Positions 34,821 through 47,916 of a stretch of DNA of 64,000 nucleotides are shown in pieces (the first letter of the stretch is position 1; each line of letters begins with the position of its first letter). The stretch spans positions 145,322,349-145,386,348 of the forward strand of contig NC_081410.1 in assembly GCF_030272615.1 (NCBI RefSeq), given 5' to 3'. This DNA is from Cryptomeria japonica (taxonomy: Eukaryota; Streptophyta; Pinopsida; Cupressales; Cupressaceae). Under the pieces are notes generated by a model. It did no database searches. It saw only the letters and a list, made by a program, of their open reading frames with translations, and was not told where the DNA came from. The translations under genes were made by a program, and so were the position numbers.

Positions 34821-35379
34821 ACTACAATATGCAAAACTTCAAAGCAATGAGTAAGATTCACTGATAAATACCTCTTCTACTTCGGTGCTAGGGTTTCCAA
34901 CCATCAAAAACTTTCAATACTCAATCACCGAATCAAACTTCACTTTGATTGCCTCAAATGTTGGTAAATGATCTGAATGCTGCTTGCACAAACTTATCTC
35001 TACTCTCCTCACTTCGCCAAGAGTTCTCAAGATGCAAAGTGACAAATGAAATTCAAAAAGTTATATTTATTTGCACTTTAGTTATTGCAATAAATGCATT
35101 TACTGACAAAACCCTAAAATGCCTTAACCTACTCTAAAGAATATTATCGGTAGCAAAAACTCAATGATATTTATCGGTTATGATCCAAAAACACATCAAA
35201 ATGCATCACAATATGTATATTTAACTTTACAGTACATCAACCAGGGGTTCAACTCAAGATTTGACAACAAGCTCACCCCAAGTTGTAAAATCAACTTAGT
35301 TTGTCGGAGATGGATTCTCCACATTAGGAGAAGAATCTAATTCCTTAGATGGTTTGTCATCACTCTTCTTCTTCCAGAT

Positions 35380-36593
35380 TCAATTCATATTAGCTTTAGT
35401 TTCTTCAATGTCAACCTTTTTCTTTCCTTTCCAGACGGCAAGATGATTCACCACTTGGTTCTTCTATGTTCTACAAAACTTGGCAATGTGTCCTGGTTTG
35501 CTGCAATGATAGCATGTCATTCTAGATTCTCTCCAAGGTCCTACATTGCCTCTCCCTATTTTTCTTTTGCATTTCATAGCCACATGTCCATAGTTGTTGC
35601 AGATTGAACAAGTCACATTGACTCTCTTTTCCATCTTATAAGGACTAGACCATTTAACATAGGGTCTTAGTTAATTTGTGTTCCTCCAGTCAGTGAAATT
35701 CCTTCTTCAGACACCAATAGGTTTTGGGTTCATGTGAGATTCTGGATTGTTTGCTCCATATCTGCATTCAGCTAATCTATGCCATACATGTTGCATGTAT
35801 AACAATAACCTTCAAATCTCCTAGGTACATATCTAGTATTAGGTATATAACCTATGTTAGCATCAGATTTGCTTCTACAAACATCACTAGTATGTCCTGG
35901 TTTATGAAAGTTAAAGAAAATAGGTTTGTAAGCTTTCTTACCGATGGTCTTCTAAGCCTTAGGATCAGTTTTACCTTCATGCATGTTTCTCTTGGTACCG
36001 AAAGGTTCACCTTTCTCAGATGTATTGTATCCTAACCCAAATGTATCACCTTTCATCCTCTAAGATTGGATCTGTTCATCCAGCATAGAGGAGCTCTTGT
36101 TGAATTTATCAAGCTTCTCATTGCCCTCAGCAAGTTCCTTTGTAAGATCTTCATTTCTTTTCATGAGGGTCTCTCTAAGAGACATTGCCATTTCAAGATC
36201 TGACTATAATGCTTCTTTTTCTTTTTTCTCCTCATGCCAATGTTCATACAAATTTGCATTCTACTTCTTGATCTTAAAGATGTCATGCTCTTTATCTTGG
36301 ATCTAATCCTCAGCCTTTCTTCTAGCTTCAAGTTCCTCACTTATTCAGATTGTAAGTGCTTTCAACTCTCTTCTCAAGTTAGTCTTCTCACCATTCAGCT
36401 TCTCCACTTCTTCAACTAGTGCATCAATGTTCATCTCATCTGAAGAGCTACTGTCAAAGATCTCCAACAATTGTTCGGTCAGTTTCTTCCTTTTAGCTAG
36501 TAATGTCTTATACTTGTCTCTTAGGGTTTCTAGCTCATCCTTAATTTCAGCAAGTTCTCTAGTCATCTCTCTATAGCTCATTACTTCACCCAT
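35380..36593 (-). pseudogene. Element E ORF1: coiled-coil and zinc-knuckle protein
   Basis: MGEVMSYREMTRELAEIKDE starts a strongly charged coiled coil (DELETLRDKYKTLLAKRKKL, VEKLNGEKTNLRRELKAL). Downstream, knuckle positions are seen as FNFHKPGHTSDVC (first Cys lost), CYTCNMYGID (broken), CSICNNYGHVAMKC (about 35570-35611) and CYHCSKPGHIAKFC (about 35473-35514); the last two are complete. The same order and number of knuckle positions occurs in element B ORF1. Stops and frame changes are present. A Gag-like RNA-binding role is inferred only from the knuckles. Confidence 0.75.
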
Positions 36594-36647
36594 ATTTTCC
36601 TTAGGATTATAGATCCCTTCCAAGTGTTTAAGCCTTAAGGAAGTTAG

Positions 36648-36660
36648 GCTTTGATACCAA
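36648..36660 (-). promoter_or_regulatory. Element E primer binding site
   Basis: Minus strand TTGGTATCAAAGC, one base from the initiator-Met tRNA complement, adjacent to the LTR at 36662. Confidence 0.88.
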
Positions 36661-36661
36661 T

Positions 36662-38018
<1,357 letters not shown>

Positions 38019-38023
38019 AAAAT

Positions 38024-38166
38024 ACACATGGAAGAATGGTTTTGTAAGAAGTCCTCTATGAGACAAATTTGTGTCTTTGGTTGTGAGGCATATGTGTATG
38101 TGCCTGATGTAAATAGATATAAGTTGGATAACAAGGCTGTTAAGTGTATCTTTATTGGCTATGGTC
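38024..38166 (+). pseudogene. Element C integrase, middle fragment
   Basis: Reads EEWFCKKSSMRQICVFGCEA, YVYVPDVNRYKLDNKAVKC and IFIGYGLG, the conserved end of the Ty1/copia integrase core and adjoining region (family form ...RVFGC.AYVHVP...KLD.K...C.FIGY). It lies between elements E and F, which inserted only about 150 bp apart. The reading continues at 44878. Confidence 0.88.
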
Positions 38167-38171
38167 TGGGA

Positions 38172-39230
38172 TGTTAGGTGCCAGAGGCAACTGAGAGGGG
38201 GAGGGTGAACCAGTTGTCTATTAATTTCAACCCAAATATAACTTAACCAAACTTAGTGCATAATACTGGTAAACCAATCTTTAATGTCGATAGACAGTTT
38301 AGTAGTTAATAATAGTAGCGGTAAAGTTTAATGCATGAAATAGAAAGACAAATAACATACACAACACATAACAAAATTATTTGTACGTGGAAACCCTGTA
38401 AGGGGAAAAACCACGATGGGAAACCTTACCCATAATCAAATGATACTATTGCAGATAGTATGTGTGTACAAATGGGGTCTGCACATGCAGAAAGCCCAAC
38501 TTCCTAGAGCTCATAGCTCAATCACAAAATGGGAGTCACACTGACTACAATTGGAAGGTTAAATCTAATGATAATGTACTACTCAAAATAGCATCTTCAT
38601 ATGTTGGATTTAGTATCAGTTAAGCTTTGATTGTCTTCCTCATACCTTCCTTGAATCTTCAAATGATGTCTATGTGTATAGCTCTACTTATATTCGCATA
38701 TACCTTATTACAATCCTTTTTCACACTCCTCTACTACATAATCTCACAAATGAGATCTTACATATATACCAAAACCTAAGACCAAATGTGTAGTTCAGCT
38801 CACTAAGATATTAAAATTACAAATGAATTAATATGTGATGCATGATGTCATCTCAATGTACTTACAATAATAACAAATCATCTCCATAACGTTCCATGTT
38901 GATCTGGAATAGATAATGCTCGCCAGTCCATAACCTAGACCTATTTGCTAGTAACAACAAATATGCAAACTCGATTGTACCAATAATCAAATCACCAAAA
39001 CCAAGTGTCCAAACAATATCTTTGACATAACCAAGTAATCTCCAAATGATAACAGATCATCCTTAGTGTTGGTGAACAATATAACTTGTTGGTGAACCAG
39101 ATACCGGTGATTGTGCATAAGTCATTGAACATGCCAGTGAACATAACCAAAGATCTCCAACTGTTGACAAGTGTTCTCAAGTGTTGACATCAATGACAAA
39201 ATCAATGCAACACATCCATAATACCAACAA
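38172..39230 (-). repeat. Element F 3' LTR
   Basis: Begins TGTTAGGTGCC and ends ATACCAACA. It contains the end box (CTGAGAGGGGGAGGGTGAA) and ggggaaaaaccacgatggga near 38402. It is 1,059 bp against 1,063 bp in the partner. Confidence 0.94.
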
Positions 39231-39625
39231 TCTCCCCCTTTGGCATTGATGGCAACACAAGATGGAAAAACCATCTATGTGCCAAAGTAGAAATGCCAAA
39301 AACCAAAAACCAACAATCTCCCAAAGAGATCATCAAAATACAGATACATAGAGTAACAATCTCTCCCCCAATGAATAATCTTTCCCAAAAAGATGATGTG
39401 TTTTTCCATAGATATCTCTCCCCCTTTGACATCAAATGTCAAAGCAATACAAATGTCAAAGCAATACAAAACTAGATACAATCAGTTCATAGAACTTGTT
39501 ACAAATACCAATTGTTATAACCACATTTATTCAATCTACTCCCCCTGAGAAGTATCTCTCCTTCATCAAAGAGGGAAAAAGATTTCTCTGTTAATTATGT
39601 CGGTTTGATGTCATGCTCCAACTGT
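39231..39625. other. Element F polypurine tract and 3' untranslated region
   Basis: 39231-39259 is the conserved polypurine-tract segment, identical to that of element B. The rest has two more pyrimidine-rich blocks in plus orientation (ctctcccccaatga at 39360, ctctccccctttgac at 39416) that resemble decayed extra polypurine tracts. No gene. Confidence 0.75.
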
Positions 39626-41211
39626 CTAAGTTTTTATTGATGAGGGTATAACTCCAAGATATTCTCTTAGATATTCAAATGTTTCTTTAGGCAAAGGCTT
39701 AGTAAAGATATCTGTAATATGCTCTTTAGTATTCACATAAACCAATTTCACTTCTTTTGCTTCAACATTCTCTTTCAGAAAATTGAATTTGATAGAAACA
39801 TGTTTAGTTTTGGAGTGAAATACTAGATTCTTAGATATATAATTGCTGCCATATTATCACAGTAAATGATTATAGGCTCTTTGCATTTTACCTTTATGTC
39901 CTTCAACATCTTCTTAATCCATAATACTTGTCTACAATTAGTTGCTGCTGCAACATATTCTGATTCTGCTATTGATAGTGATGTACAACTTTGTTTCTTG
40001 CTCAACCATGAAATTAGTCTGCTGCCAAGAAAAAATGCTTAGTCGGCGGTGCTTTTTTTATCATCTACATCTCCTGCCCAATTTGCATCTGTGTATGCAC
40101 ATAAATCAAAATTTTCATCTTTAGGATACCATAAGCCAAGATTTGTTGTGCCTTGTAGATACCAAAAAATCCTTTTCACTGTTGATTCATGATTTTCTTT
40201 AGGATTACTCTGAAATCTTGAAACAATACATACAACATTCATAATATCAAGTCTTGTTTGTGTCAAATACAATAAACCTCCCATCATAGATTTGTATATT
40301 GTCGGATTAATAGGTGTTGATTCATCCTGCAATGATCGTTTATTAGTTGTAGTCATAGGTGTACTTACCAGTTTAGAGTTTTCCATGCCAAATTTCATAA
40401 GTAATTTCTTCAAGTACTTTGATTGATTTATGAATGTACCTTTAAGAGTCTGTTAAATCTGCAATCCTAAAAAGAATTTTATCTCTCCAATCATAGACAT
40501 TTCAAATTCTTCCTGCATCTTATTAGAAAATTCTTTACACAATCCATCTTCTCCTCCAAAAATGATATCATCAACAAAAACTTCAATAACCAAGATGTCA
40601 TCATTAGTCACTTTGTAATATAAGTTGTTGTTAGCATTACCTTTAGTGTAACCAAGCTTCAAAAGATATTTGTCCAATCTAGCATACCAAGCTCTAGGAG
40701 CTTGCTTCAATCCATATAAAGCTTTCCTTAACCTGCAAACCATATCTTTGTCATCTGTCAAAAAAAATATATCAGGTTGTTCAATGTAAACTTCCTCTTT
40801 AAGATCACCATTCAGAAATGCACATTTAACATCCATTTGATATACTTTATAGTTCTTGTGTGCTGTAAAAGCTAAGAATAATCTGACTGCCTCAATTCTA
40901 GCTACCGATGCAAAGGTTTTATTGTAATGAATTCTTTCTTTCTGTGAATATCCCTTACACACTAATCTTGCTTTATTTCTTATTACCTTACCATCTTCAT
41001 TAAGTTTATTTCTGAATACCCATTTTGTTCCAATTACATTTTTGTTTTTAGGCCGGGGAACCAATGTCCATGTCTTATTCTTTTCATTTTGTTCTAATTC
41101 ATCTTCCATAGCCTTAATCCAATGTTTATCTTCACATGCCTCATTAATAGTTGCTAGTTCAATTTGAGAAATTAGACATACCTCTTCATTTGTCAGTCTT
41201 CCTCTAGTCAT
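39626..41211 (-). pseudogene. Element F reverse transcriptase and RNase H
   Basis: One frame from 41211: [60 protein letters not shown] (catalytic Asp), [20 protein letters not shown] and [11 protein letters not shown] (FVDD for the usual YVDD). RNase H: GGLLYLTQTRLDIMNVVCIV, AYTDANWAGDVDDKKSTAD, IAESEYVAAATNCRQVLWIK and YCDNMAAI (D-E-D). It ends TKPLPKETFEYLREYLGVI with TAG at 39626-39628. Two internal TAA codons (40453, 40039) break it. Confidence 0.93.
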
Positions 41212-41214
41212 AAC

Positions 41215-42470
41215 ACCTTGATACTTATTCCCATTATCTGACTTTTAGAGTGATTCAATCTTACATACCTAGGTGTATTTACTTGTTGTTGTTCTTCAAT
41301 CACTGTGGAATTCTTAGATGATACTGGTGTGACTGGATCAACATTATGTACCAGTGTACTCATAGTAGGTTCATTTGTGATTATCTCAATTGCCGGTTCA
41401 GAGTCTATAGACCTTCTAAACTGTTCATCAATCTTCACATTTGCACTTTCAATAATTTTTTGCAATCTCTTATTAAAACATCTATATGCCTTGCTCTTAG
41501 ATTAATAACCAATAAATATTCTTTCATCACTTCTAGGATCAAATTTGCCAATATAATCATATCTCCTAATATAACATTTGCTTCCAAATATTCTGAAATA
41601 TTTAAGAGTGGGAGTATTACCAAACCATAGTTCATGAGAGGTCTTACTGGCTTCACCTTTGATGTGAACTTTGTTGAATGTATAAACAGTTGTATTGACT
41701 GCTTCTCTCCAATACACATGAGGTAGGTTTGCTTCTGATATCATGCTTCTAGCTACATCCAAAATAGTTATGTTCTTCATTTCCACAAATCCATTTTGCT
41801 GGGGTGTCTGAGGTGCTGATAATTGTCTTTTGATTCCATTCACTTCATAGAATGTATTAAATTCCTTAGATGTGAATTCACCTCCTTGATCTGATCTCAA
41901 ACATTTGATTTTCTTACTGGTTTCATTCTCTACCATGACCTTGAATAGTTTGAATTTCCCAAAAGCTTCTGATTTCTCCCTGAGAAAAGTAACCCAACAC
42001 ATTCTAGAATAATCATCAATGATTAGCATAAAATATCTATCTCCTTATAAACTTCTAGTTCTTGCTGGACCACATAACTCAGTATGAATTAAGTCAAGAG
42101 CATTATTGGATTTTTCTTGAATACTCTTAAAATTTGTTCTAACTTGCTTTCCAAATTGACATTCCTTACATATCGGTTTGTGAGGTTTAACAATATTAGG
42201 TAAATCCCTTACTACCTTAGTTGTACTGATTTTCACAATGCAATCAAAATTTACATGACACAGTCTCTTATGCCATAACCAACTTTCATAAATATTTGCA
42301 ATCAAGCATGTTTTCTCATTGTTATTCAAATGAAAGATATTACCTCTAATCTGATTACCTGTTGCAATTTCCAAACTAGTTATGTTCATGATTTTGCATT
42401 TACCATTCTTGAATTGTAATTGAAATACTTTTTCAACTAATTGACCAACACTCAAAAGATTATGCTTCAA
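41215..42470 (-). pseudogene. Element F integrase
   Basis: The GAG-pre-integrase part reads WLWHKRLCHVNFDCIVKI and CKECQFGKQVRTNF, giving the H-H-C-C zinc finger. The core has LDLIHTELCGP (Glu where the first Asp is usual), LRSDQGGEFTSKEF (second Asp) and TPQQNGFVEMKN (Glu). The LWFGNTPTLKYFRIFGSKCY block and a proline/charged C-terminus follow. Stops: TAA at 42045 and 41502. The change at the first acidic residue would by itself be expected to impair activity. Confidence 0.9.
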
Positions 42471-42492
42471 ACCTTCAACATAGTAAACATTA

Positions 42493-43752
42493 TCAGTATT
42501 GTGTCCCTTTTCCTCTGATCAAACAAGCTTTGTCATCTCCAAATCTTACTAGACCTCCATTGTATTCCTGAAAGGTTAAGAATTTACTCTTATCACTAGT
42601 TATATGATGTGAACATCTGAAATCAATGATCCATTCATCCTTTTCTTCAATTTTAGCTTCCAGGGCTTGCTCTACCGGTTGAACAGTAGGTGTTGGTTTA
42701 TCTTCTGTTATTGCAACAAAAGCCCATCCATTTTTTGTCGGTTCCTCATCAGAATCATCATTAACTCCTTTGTCAACATAGTAACATGATTTGTCTCTAT
42801 TCTTCTTAAATCTGTACCTCTGATATTCAGGGTTAGGCTTATATGTTCTTTTAGCTTCTTTCAATCTTGCATGTCTATCAGGACACCTAGATGCCATATG
42901 ACCAATTTTATTGCAGTTAAAACATTTAAATGGTTCTTTATCTTCATACTTACTTCCAACTGGACCTTTAGGCATTTTCCTTGCAAATAGTGCTTCAAGC
43001 TCTTCAAGTTCTTCATTCTCTCTTCTGATTTCTTCAAGTTCTCTAGCATAGAGTGCTTTCCAATCATATTTTTCAAATGATGATGATGATATTGCAGATG
43101 ATGAAGCTTTGAAAGCCAAATTTGTCTTGATTGTAGTAATAGGACCAAATTCCTCAAGTTCAAAAGCTGAAAGTTTTCCAACTAAAGTATCTCTAGATAC
43201 TGATGCATTAGGCATTGTTCTCAATTCATTAATAGGAGTTAATTTCATTTTGTATTCCGGTGGCAAAGCTCTTAAAACTTTAGAAACAATTTCATCTTCA
43301 CTTAAGGATCCTCCACAATATTGTATGCCCAAAATAATTTCATTAACTCTTTCCATAAAAGCATAAATCCTTTCATCTTTTTCCATTTTCAGATTTTCAT
43401 ACCTGACTCGGAAGCATTCTAGTTTTGCAATTTTGACAGTGATATCACCTTCATTCAATGTCTCTAATTTATCCCAAATAGCTTTAGTAGTAGATCAGTC
43501 TAATAATCCCATGATTTGTTAATCTGACAATACACTCAAAAGTGCTTCTCTTGTTTTGCAATCATTTTCTTCATCTTTAGCCAAGGTTGGTGGATTAGGT
43601 TGACCTTGAGTAGGAGAAACATAGCCATTCTTTGTAACATCCCATATGTCCTTTCCAATGCAATTTATATGTGTCTCCATTCTAATCTTCCATATACCAT
43701 AGTTAGTTCCATCAAGCTTCCGGCTATCCTTCCTAAAATAGTTAGTAGACAT
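42493..43752 (-). pseudogene. Element F gag and protease
   Basis: ATG 43752 opens MSTNYFRKDSRKLDGTNYGI (plant Ty1/copia Gag start, ...L.G.NY..W...M). The core includes IYAFMERVNEIILGIQYCGG and VSKVLRALPPEYKMKLT. A charged helix precedes one complete knuckle, CFNCNKIGHMASRC (42883-42924). The protease site reads WIIDFRCSHHITSD where family members have D-S-G, so Ser and Gly are replaced. Stops at 43519 (TAA) and about 43497 (TGA); a frame change near 42480 separates the integrase. Confidence 0.92.
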
Positions 43753-43795
43753 CAGATCTCCTCAAGTTGTTAAACTTTTGCAAAAAGAGGACTTG

Positions 43796-43808
43796 GCTCT
43801 GATACCAA
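43796..43808 (-). promoter_or_regulatory. Element F primer binding site
   Basis: Minus strand TTGGTATCAGAGC, exact initiator-Met tRNA complement, just inside the LTR at 43810. The surrounding 51 nt align to 8314-8364 of element B. Confidence 0.93.
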
Positions 43809-43809
43809 T

Positions 43810-44872
43810 TGTTAGGTCCTAGAGGCAACTGAGAGGGGGAGTGAATCAGTTGTCTATTAATTTCAACCCAACTATAACTTAACCAAACTTAGTGCATAAT
43901 ATCAATAAACTAAACTTTAATGCTGGTAGACAGTTTAGCAGTTAATAACATTACCAGTAAAGTTTAATGCATGAAACAGAAAGATAAATAACATACACAA
44001 CACAACACAATTATTTGTACATGGAAACCCTGTAAGGGGAAAACCACAGTGGGAAACCTTACCCACAATCAGATGATACTACTACAGATAGTATGTGTGT
44101 ACAAATGGGGTCTGCACATGCAGAAAGGCCAACTTCCTAGAGCTCACTGCTCAATCACAAAATGGGAGTCACACTGACTACAATTGGATGGTTAAATCCA
44201 ATGATAATGTACTGCTTAAAATAGCATCTTCATATGCCGGATTCAGTACCGGTTAAGCTTTGATTGTCTTCCTCATAACTTCCTTTAATCTTCAAATGAT
44301 GTCTGCATGTATAGCTCTACGTATATTCACATATACCTTATTACAATCCTTTTTCACACTCCTCTACTACATAATCTCACAAATGAGATCTTACATATAT
44401 ACCAAAACCTAAGACCAAATGTGTAGGTCGGCTCACTAAGATATTAAAATTAAAATCAATTACAAATGAATCAATATGTGATGCATGATGTCGGCTCAAT
44501 GCATTTAAAACAATAACAAATCATCTCCATAATGTGTCATGCTGATCTGGAATAGATAATGCTTGTCGGTCCATAGCCTAGACCTATTTGCCGGTAACAG
44601 CAAATATGCAAACTCGATTGTACCAATAATCAAATCACCAAAACTAAGTGTCCAAACAATGTCTTTGACATAACCAAGTAATCTCCAGATGATAGCAAAT
44701 CATCCTTAGTGTCAATGAACAATATAACCTGTCGCTGAACTAGATACCGGTGACTGTGCATAAGTCACTGAACATGTCGGTGAACATAACCAAAGATCTC
44801 CAATTGTTGACAAGTGTTCTCAAGCGTTGGCATCAATGACAAAACCAATGCAACACATCCATAATACCAACA
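43810..44872 (-). repeat. Element F 5' LTR
   Basis: Begins TGTTAGGTCC and ends ATACCAACA; 1,063 bp, close in length and sequence to 38172-39230. Confidence 0.94.
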
Positions 44873-44877
44873 TGGGA

Positions 44878-46735
44878 GTGAAAGGATACAAGCTTTGGAA
44901 TCTTGTAACTGAGAAGGTATTGTACAACAGATGTGTTATCTTCTGTAAGTTGAAGACCACCTCAATTAATTTGTCATCTAAAAAGATGGAGAAAGAGGAA
45001 GAAAAAGTTAAAATTCCTCTAACTTCAAAAAAGGAGGAACTTCAAACTTCATGTGTACCTATAAGTGAGGAGAGATCAAGCAGCTCCGATAACTCTGGTC
45101 AAAAAGAAGGATAAGAACCTCCACCTCATCCATTGAGGATGTCTACATGGGTGAGAAGACAACCTGATAGGTATGGTTTCTTATTGTTGGATACAAATTG
45201 TGTCTATGCTTTGGTTACTAACACTGATGAGCCTAGGACTGTGAAAGAGGCAATACAAATGCTAGATTCAGATTCCTAGTTGGAGCCCATGAACAAAGAA
45301 ATGGCTTCACTAAAGAAGAATGAAACCTAGGATCTGGTGCCCTTGCCTGAAGGTAGAAGAAAATTGGTCTGGATGGCAGTGTGGAAAAGTATAAAGCTAG
45401 ATTGGTTACAAAGGGTTATTCCCAAGTTGAGGGAATTGATTATGGAGAAATCTTTTCTCCTGTAGCAAAGTTGGCATCTATCAGATTTCTTTTGTCACTT
45501 GTAGTAACATATGACTTTGAGATCAAGCAGATGGATGTGAAGACAACGTTCCTTCATGGTAATTTGGAGGAAGAAATTTATATGTCCCAACCTAATCATT
45601 TTGTGGTAAAAGGTAAAGAACCTTTGGTTTGTAAGTTGAAAAAGTCTCACTATGGTTTGAAACAATCACCTAGAATGTGGTGCTAGAAGTTTGACACCTT
45701 TGTATTGTCTCTGGAATTTGTAAGATAAAAGTCTTATCATTCTATGTATTACAATACTAAGAAAGATCATTTACTTATCATTTCTATGTATGTGGATGAT
45801 ATGTTGTTCATTGGGAATGATAAGGGTATGATTTTTGTCTTAAAATCTCAATTATCAGCATGGTTTGAAATGAAAGATTTAGGTGTAGCTAGGTATATTT
45901 TAGGGATGGAAATCAATAAGGATAGAAAGAATAGAAATATCTAGCTTAGTCAAAGCAATTACATGAGTATTGTCCTAGAGATATTTAACATGTCAAATTG
46001 CAAGTAGTTAGTTGTTCCAGTGTTGCAAGGAATGAAGCTTTCTATTGAAGATTGTCCAAAATCTTCTACTGAGAAGGAGGACATGGCCAAGATGCCTTAT
46101 GTAAGTGCAGTTGGCAACCTAATGTATGCAATAGTCTATACAAGGCTAGACATTGCCCAAGCAGTGGGAGTATTAAGTCAATTTATGGCAAATCCAGGAA
46201 GATTGCATTGGGATGCTGTGAAGAGAGTATTTAGATACCTGAAAGGTACCTCTTAGTATGCTCTATGTTATCATGGAAATTTGGCTGGATTGTAGAGGAC
46301 TGTAAGCATTCAAGGATATGTGGATTTTGTTTGGGTAGGGAACATTGAAAGCAAAAGATCCACCAGTGGATATGTATTCACGTTCGATGGTTGTGCAATC
46401 AGTTGGATGAGCAAGTGGCAAGTTGTAGTCGCTTTGTCCACTACAGAGGTTGTTTATCTTAAGCATTTGTGTTATGATGTTGGGTTTAATGTAGGACAAA
46501 TTTCTATTTGTTGCAACAGCCAAAGTGTCATTTGTTTGGTGAAAAATTCCACTTTTCATGCCAGGATGAAACATGTTGATGTTTAGTATAATTTTGTTTG
46601 TGACATGGTGGAAGATGGAAAGGTTAATCTGTAAAACATGGATACTCTGACTAATGTTGCAGATGCATTGACGAAACCTATGAACATGACAAAGTACAAA
46701 GGGTGTGCCAATTCGATGGTCCTTGGAGCCCATGA
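44878..46735 (+). pseudogene. Element C reverse transcriptase and RNase H
   Basis: After F the C polyprotein resumes with VKGYKLWNLVTEKVLYNRCV and a charged linker. RT: EKYKARLVTKGYSQVEGIDY, IKQMDVKTTFLHGNLEEEIY (catalytic Asp), YGLKQSPRMWC and MYVDDMLFIGND. RNase H: GNLMYAIVYTRLDIAQAVGV, VDFVWVGNIESKRSTSGYVF (first Asp kept, the usual ADWAG changed) and LSTTEVVYL. It ends near 46730. Stops lie at 45112, 45279, 45684, 45942, 46254 and others. Confidence 0.92.
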
Positions 46736-46783
46736 ATATCATTAATTTCTAAGTGTTTTGGAGATACCAATAAGTTCTTTGTC

Positions 46784-46794
46784 AAGTGGGAGAA
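46784..46794 (+). promoter_or_regulatory. Element C polypurine tract
   Basis: AAGTGGGAGAA immediately precedes the 3' LTR of C at 46795, the usual plus-strand primer position. Confidence 0.85.
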
Positions 46795-47916
46795 TGTTGA
46801 GAAAGGGTGTCTCAAAATTACTAGTTGAAATATTGAACAGATGCCACTTGGTCTCTAAAATGATTAGTCCATTTTGAATAACTTACATGTTATTGATTAT
46901 CTTCAAAGGAAATTGAATAACCTTCATGTTATTAATACAGTAGTTGGTAACTTTTGTGTTCTACACTCGCTCGGTGAAGCAGTGATTTCAGTATAGAATC
47001 TAGGTTTGGTAAGACTCTACTAGGCAATTTGGAGAAGTCACTCCTCTTACTAATGTTGGGGAGGCAGTTGATGTGTCTTTCCAACATGAAGCATTATATT
47101 AGTATAATTGGTAGTTTTGGTATGTCTCCCACAACAGCCAACCGAAGTTATGTTGCTACATCGACATGCACACATTCAATATAGCTTTGGCGGAGTCTTG
47201 GCGAAGACAAAGATTTCGGTGTAGCTTGGGGTTTTTTATTGCACAAAAGTGTTATCAGTCGAACTTGAGTTTTTAGTAGCCAAAGTCACATTTTTGACAA
47301 AGTGTGATCGAGCAATAAGAGACTTGAGAGGGGCTCACTGTCAGAGATCAGAGATTGGGTGCAACAAAGCATGGTGACAATGAGAACTAGTGAGTTACAC
47401 TTCCATCAGGTGGCGATATGTTGATATACTTTGAGATGGTCTTGGTGGGGGCTAGGACTAACTCATTGTGTCATGCTAAGTTGGAAGCCAATGATTGGTC
47501 TGAATGGGAACATTAGCAAATAGTCTTAAGGATTTTGTGGGGACCATGATAGACTCATTTTTACTTTCTGAGTTATCTACTAACGATTGGTGGAAACTAG
47601 AACGAGTCAAAGGAAGTGTTGGTGACAACATGTAAGATGGAGTAACTAAAATGAACTATTTTTCAACGAAGACATTTAAACGTCTGGAAAACAGTTGCAG
47701 TTCGAAGGATCATGTGGTAATAATTTCTATCACTGTGCAAAAGAGAATTGAAGTAATCGATTGGTAATTCTGTAAAAGCTAAATTGAAAAATCGATTAAG
47801 ATTGTAATCTTTTGTACTATTGCTCAAACATAGACCAGATCAAATCTTTAAAATCTGTAAACTTGTACGTAAATAGTTTTACTATAATACAAGAGATTGA
47901 TTTGGTGTGTGGCTTT
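46795..47916 (+). repeat. Element C 3' LTR, left part
   Basis: Aligns to 9781-10354 and then to 27114 onward, giving the empty-site sequence for D at about 47350. It is interrupted at 47916 by s4. Confidence 0.93.

Larger units (their letters stand above)
38172..44872 (-). mobile_element. Element F: Ty1/copia retrotransposon, best preserved in the window
   Basis: LTRs 38172-39230 and 43810-44872, flanked by TGGGA (38167-38171 and 44873-44877). Primer site and polypurine tract are canonical. One gag-pol reading runs 43752-39626 with gag, CCHC knuckle, protease, integrase, RT and RNase H in Ty1/copia order. Only two frame changes (near 42480 and 41220) and about six stops are visible. It shares 5' and 3' internal end sequences with element B. 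It is inserted in C, minus relative to C's plus. Confidence 0.95.
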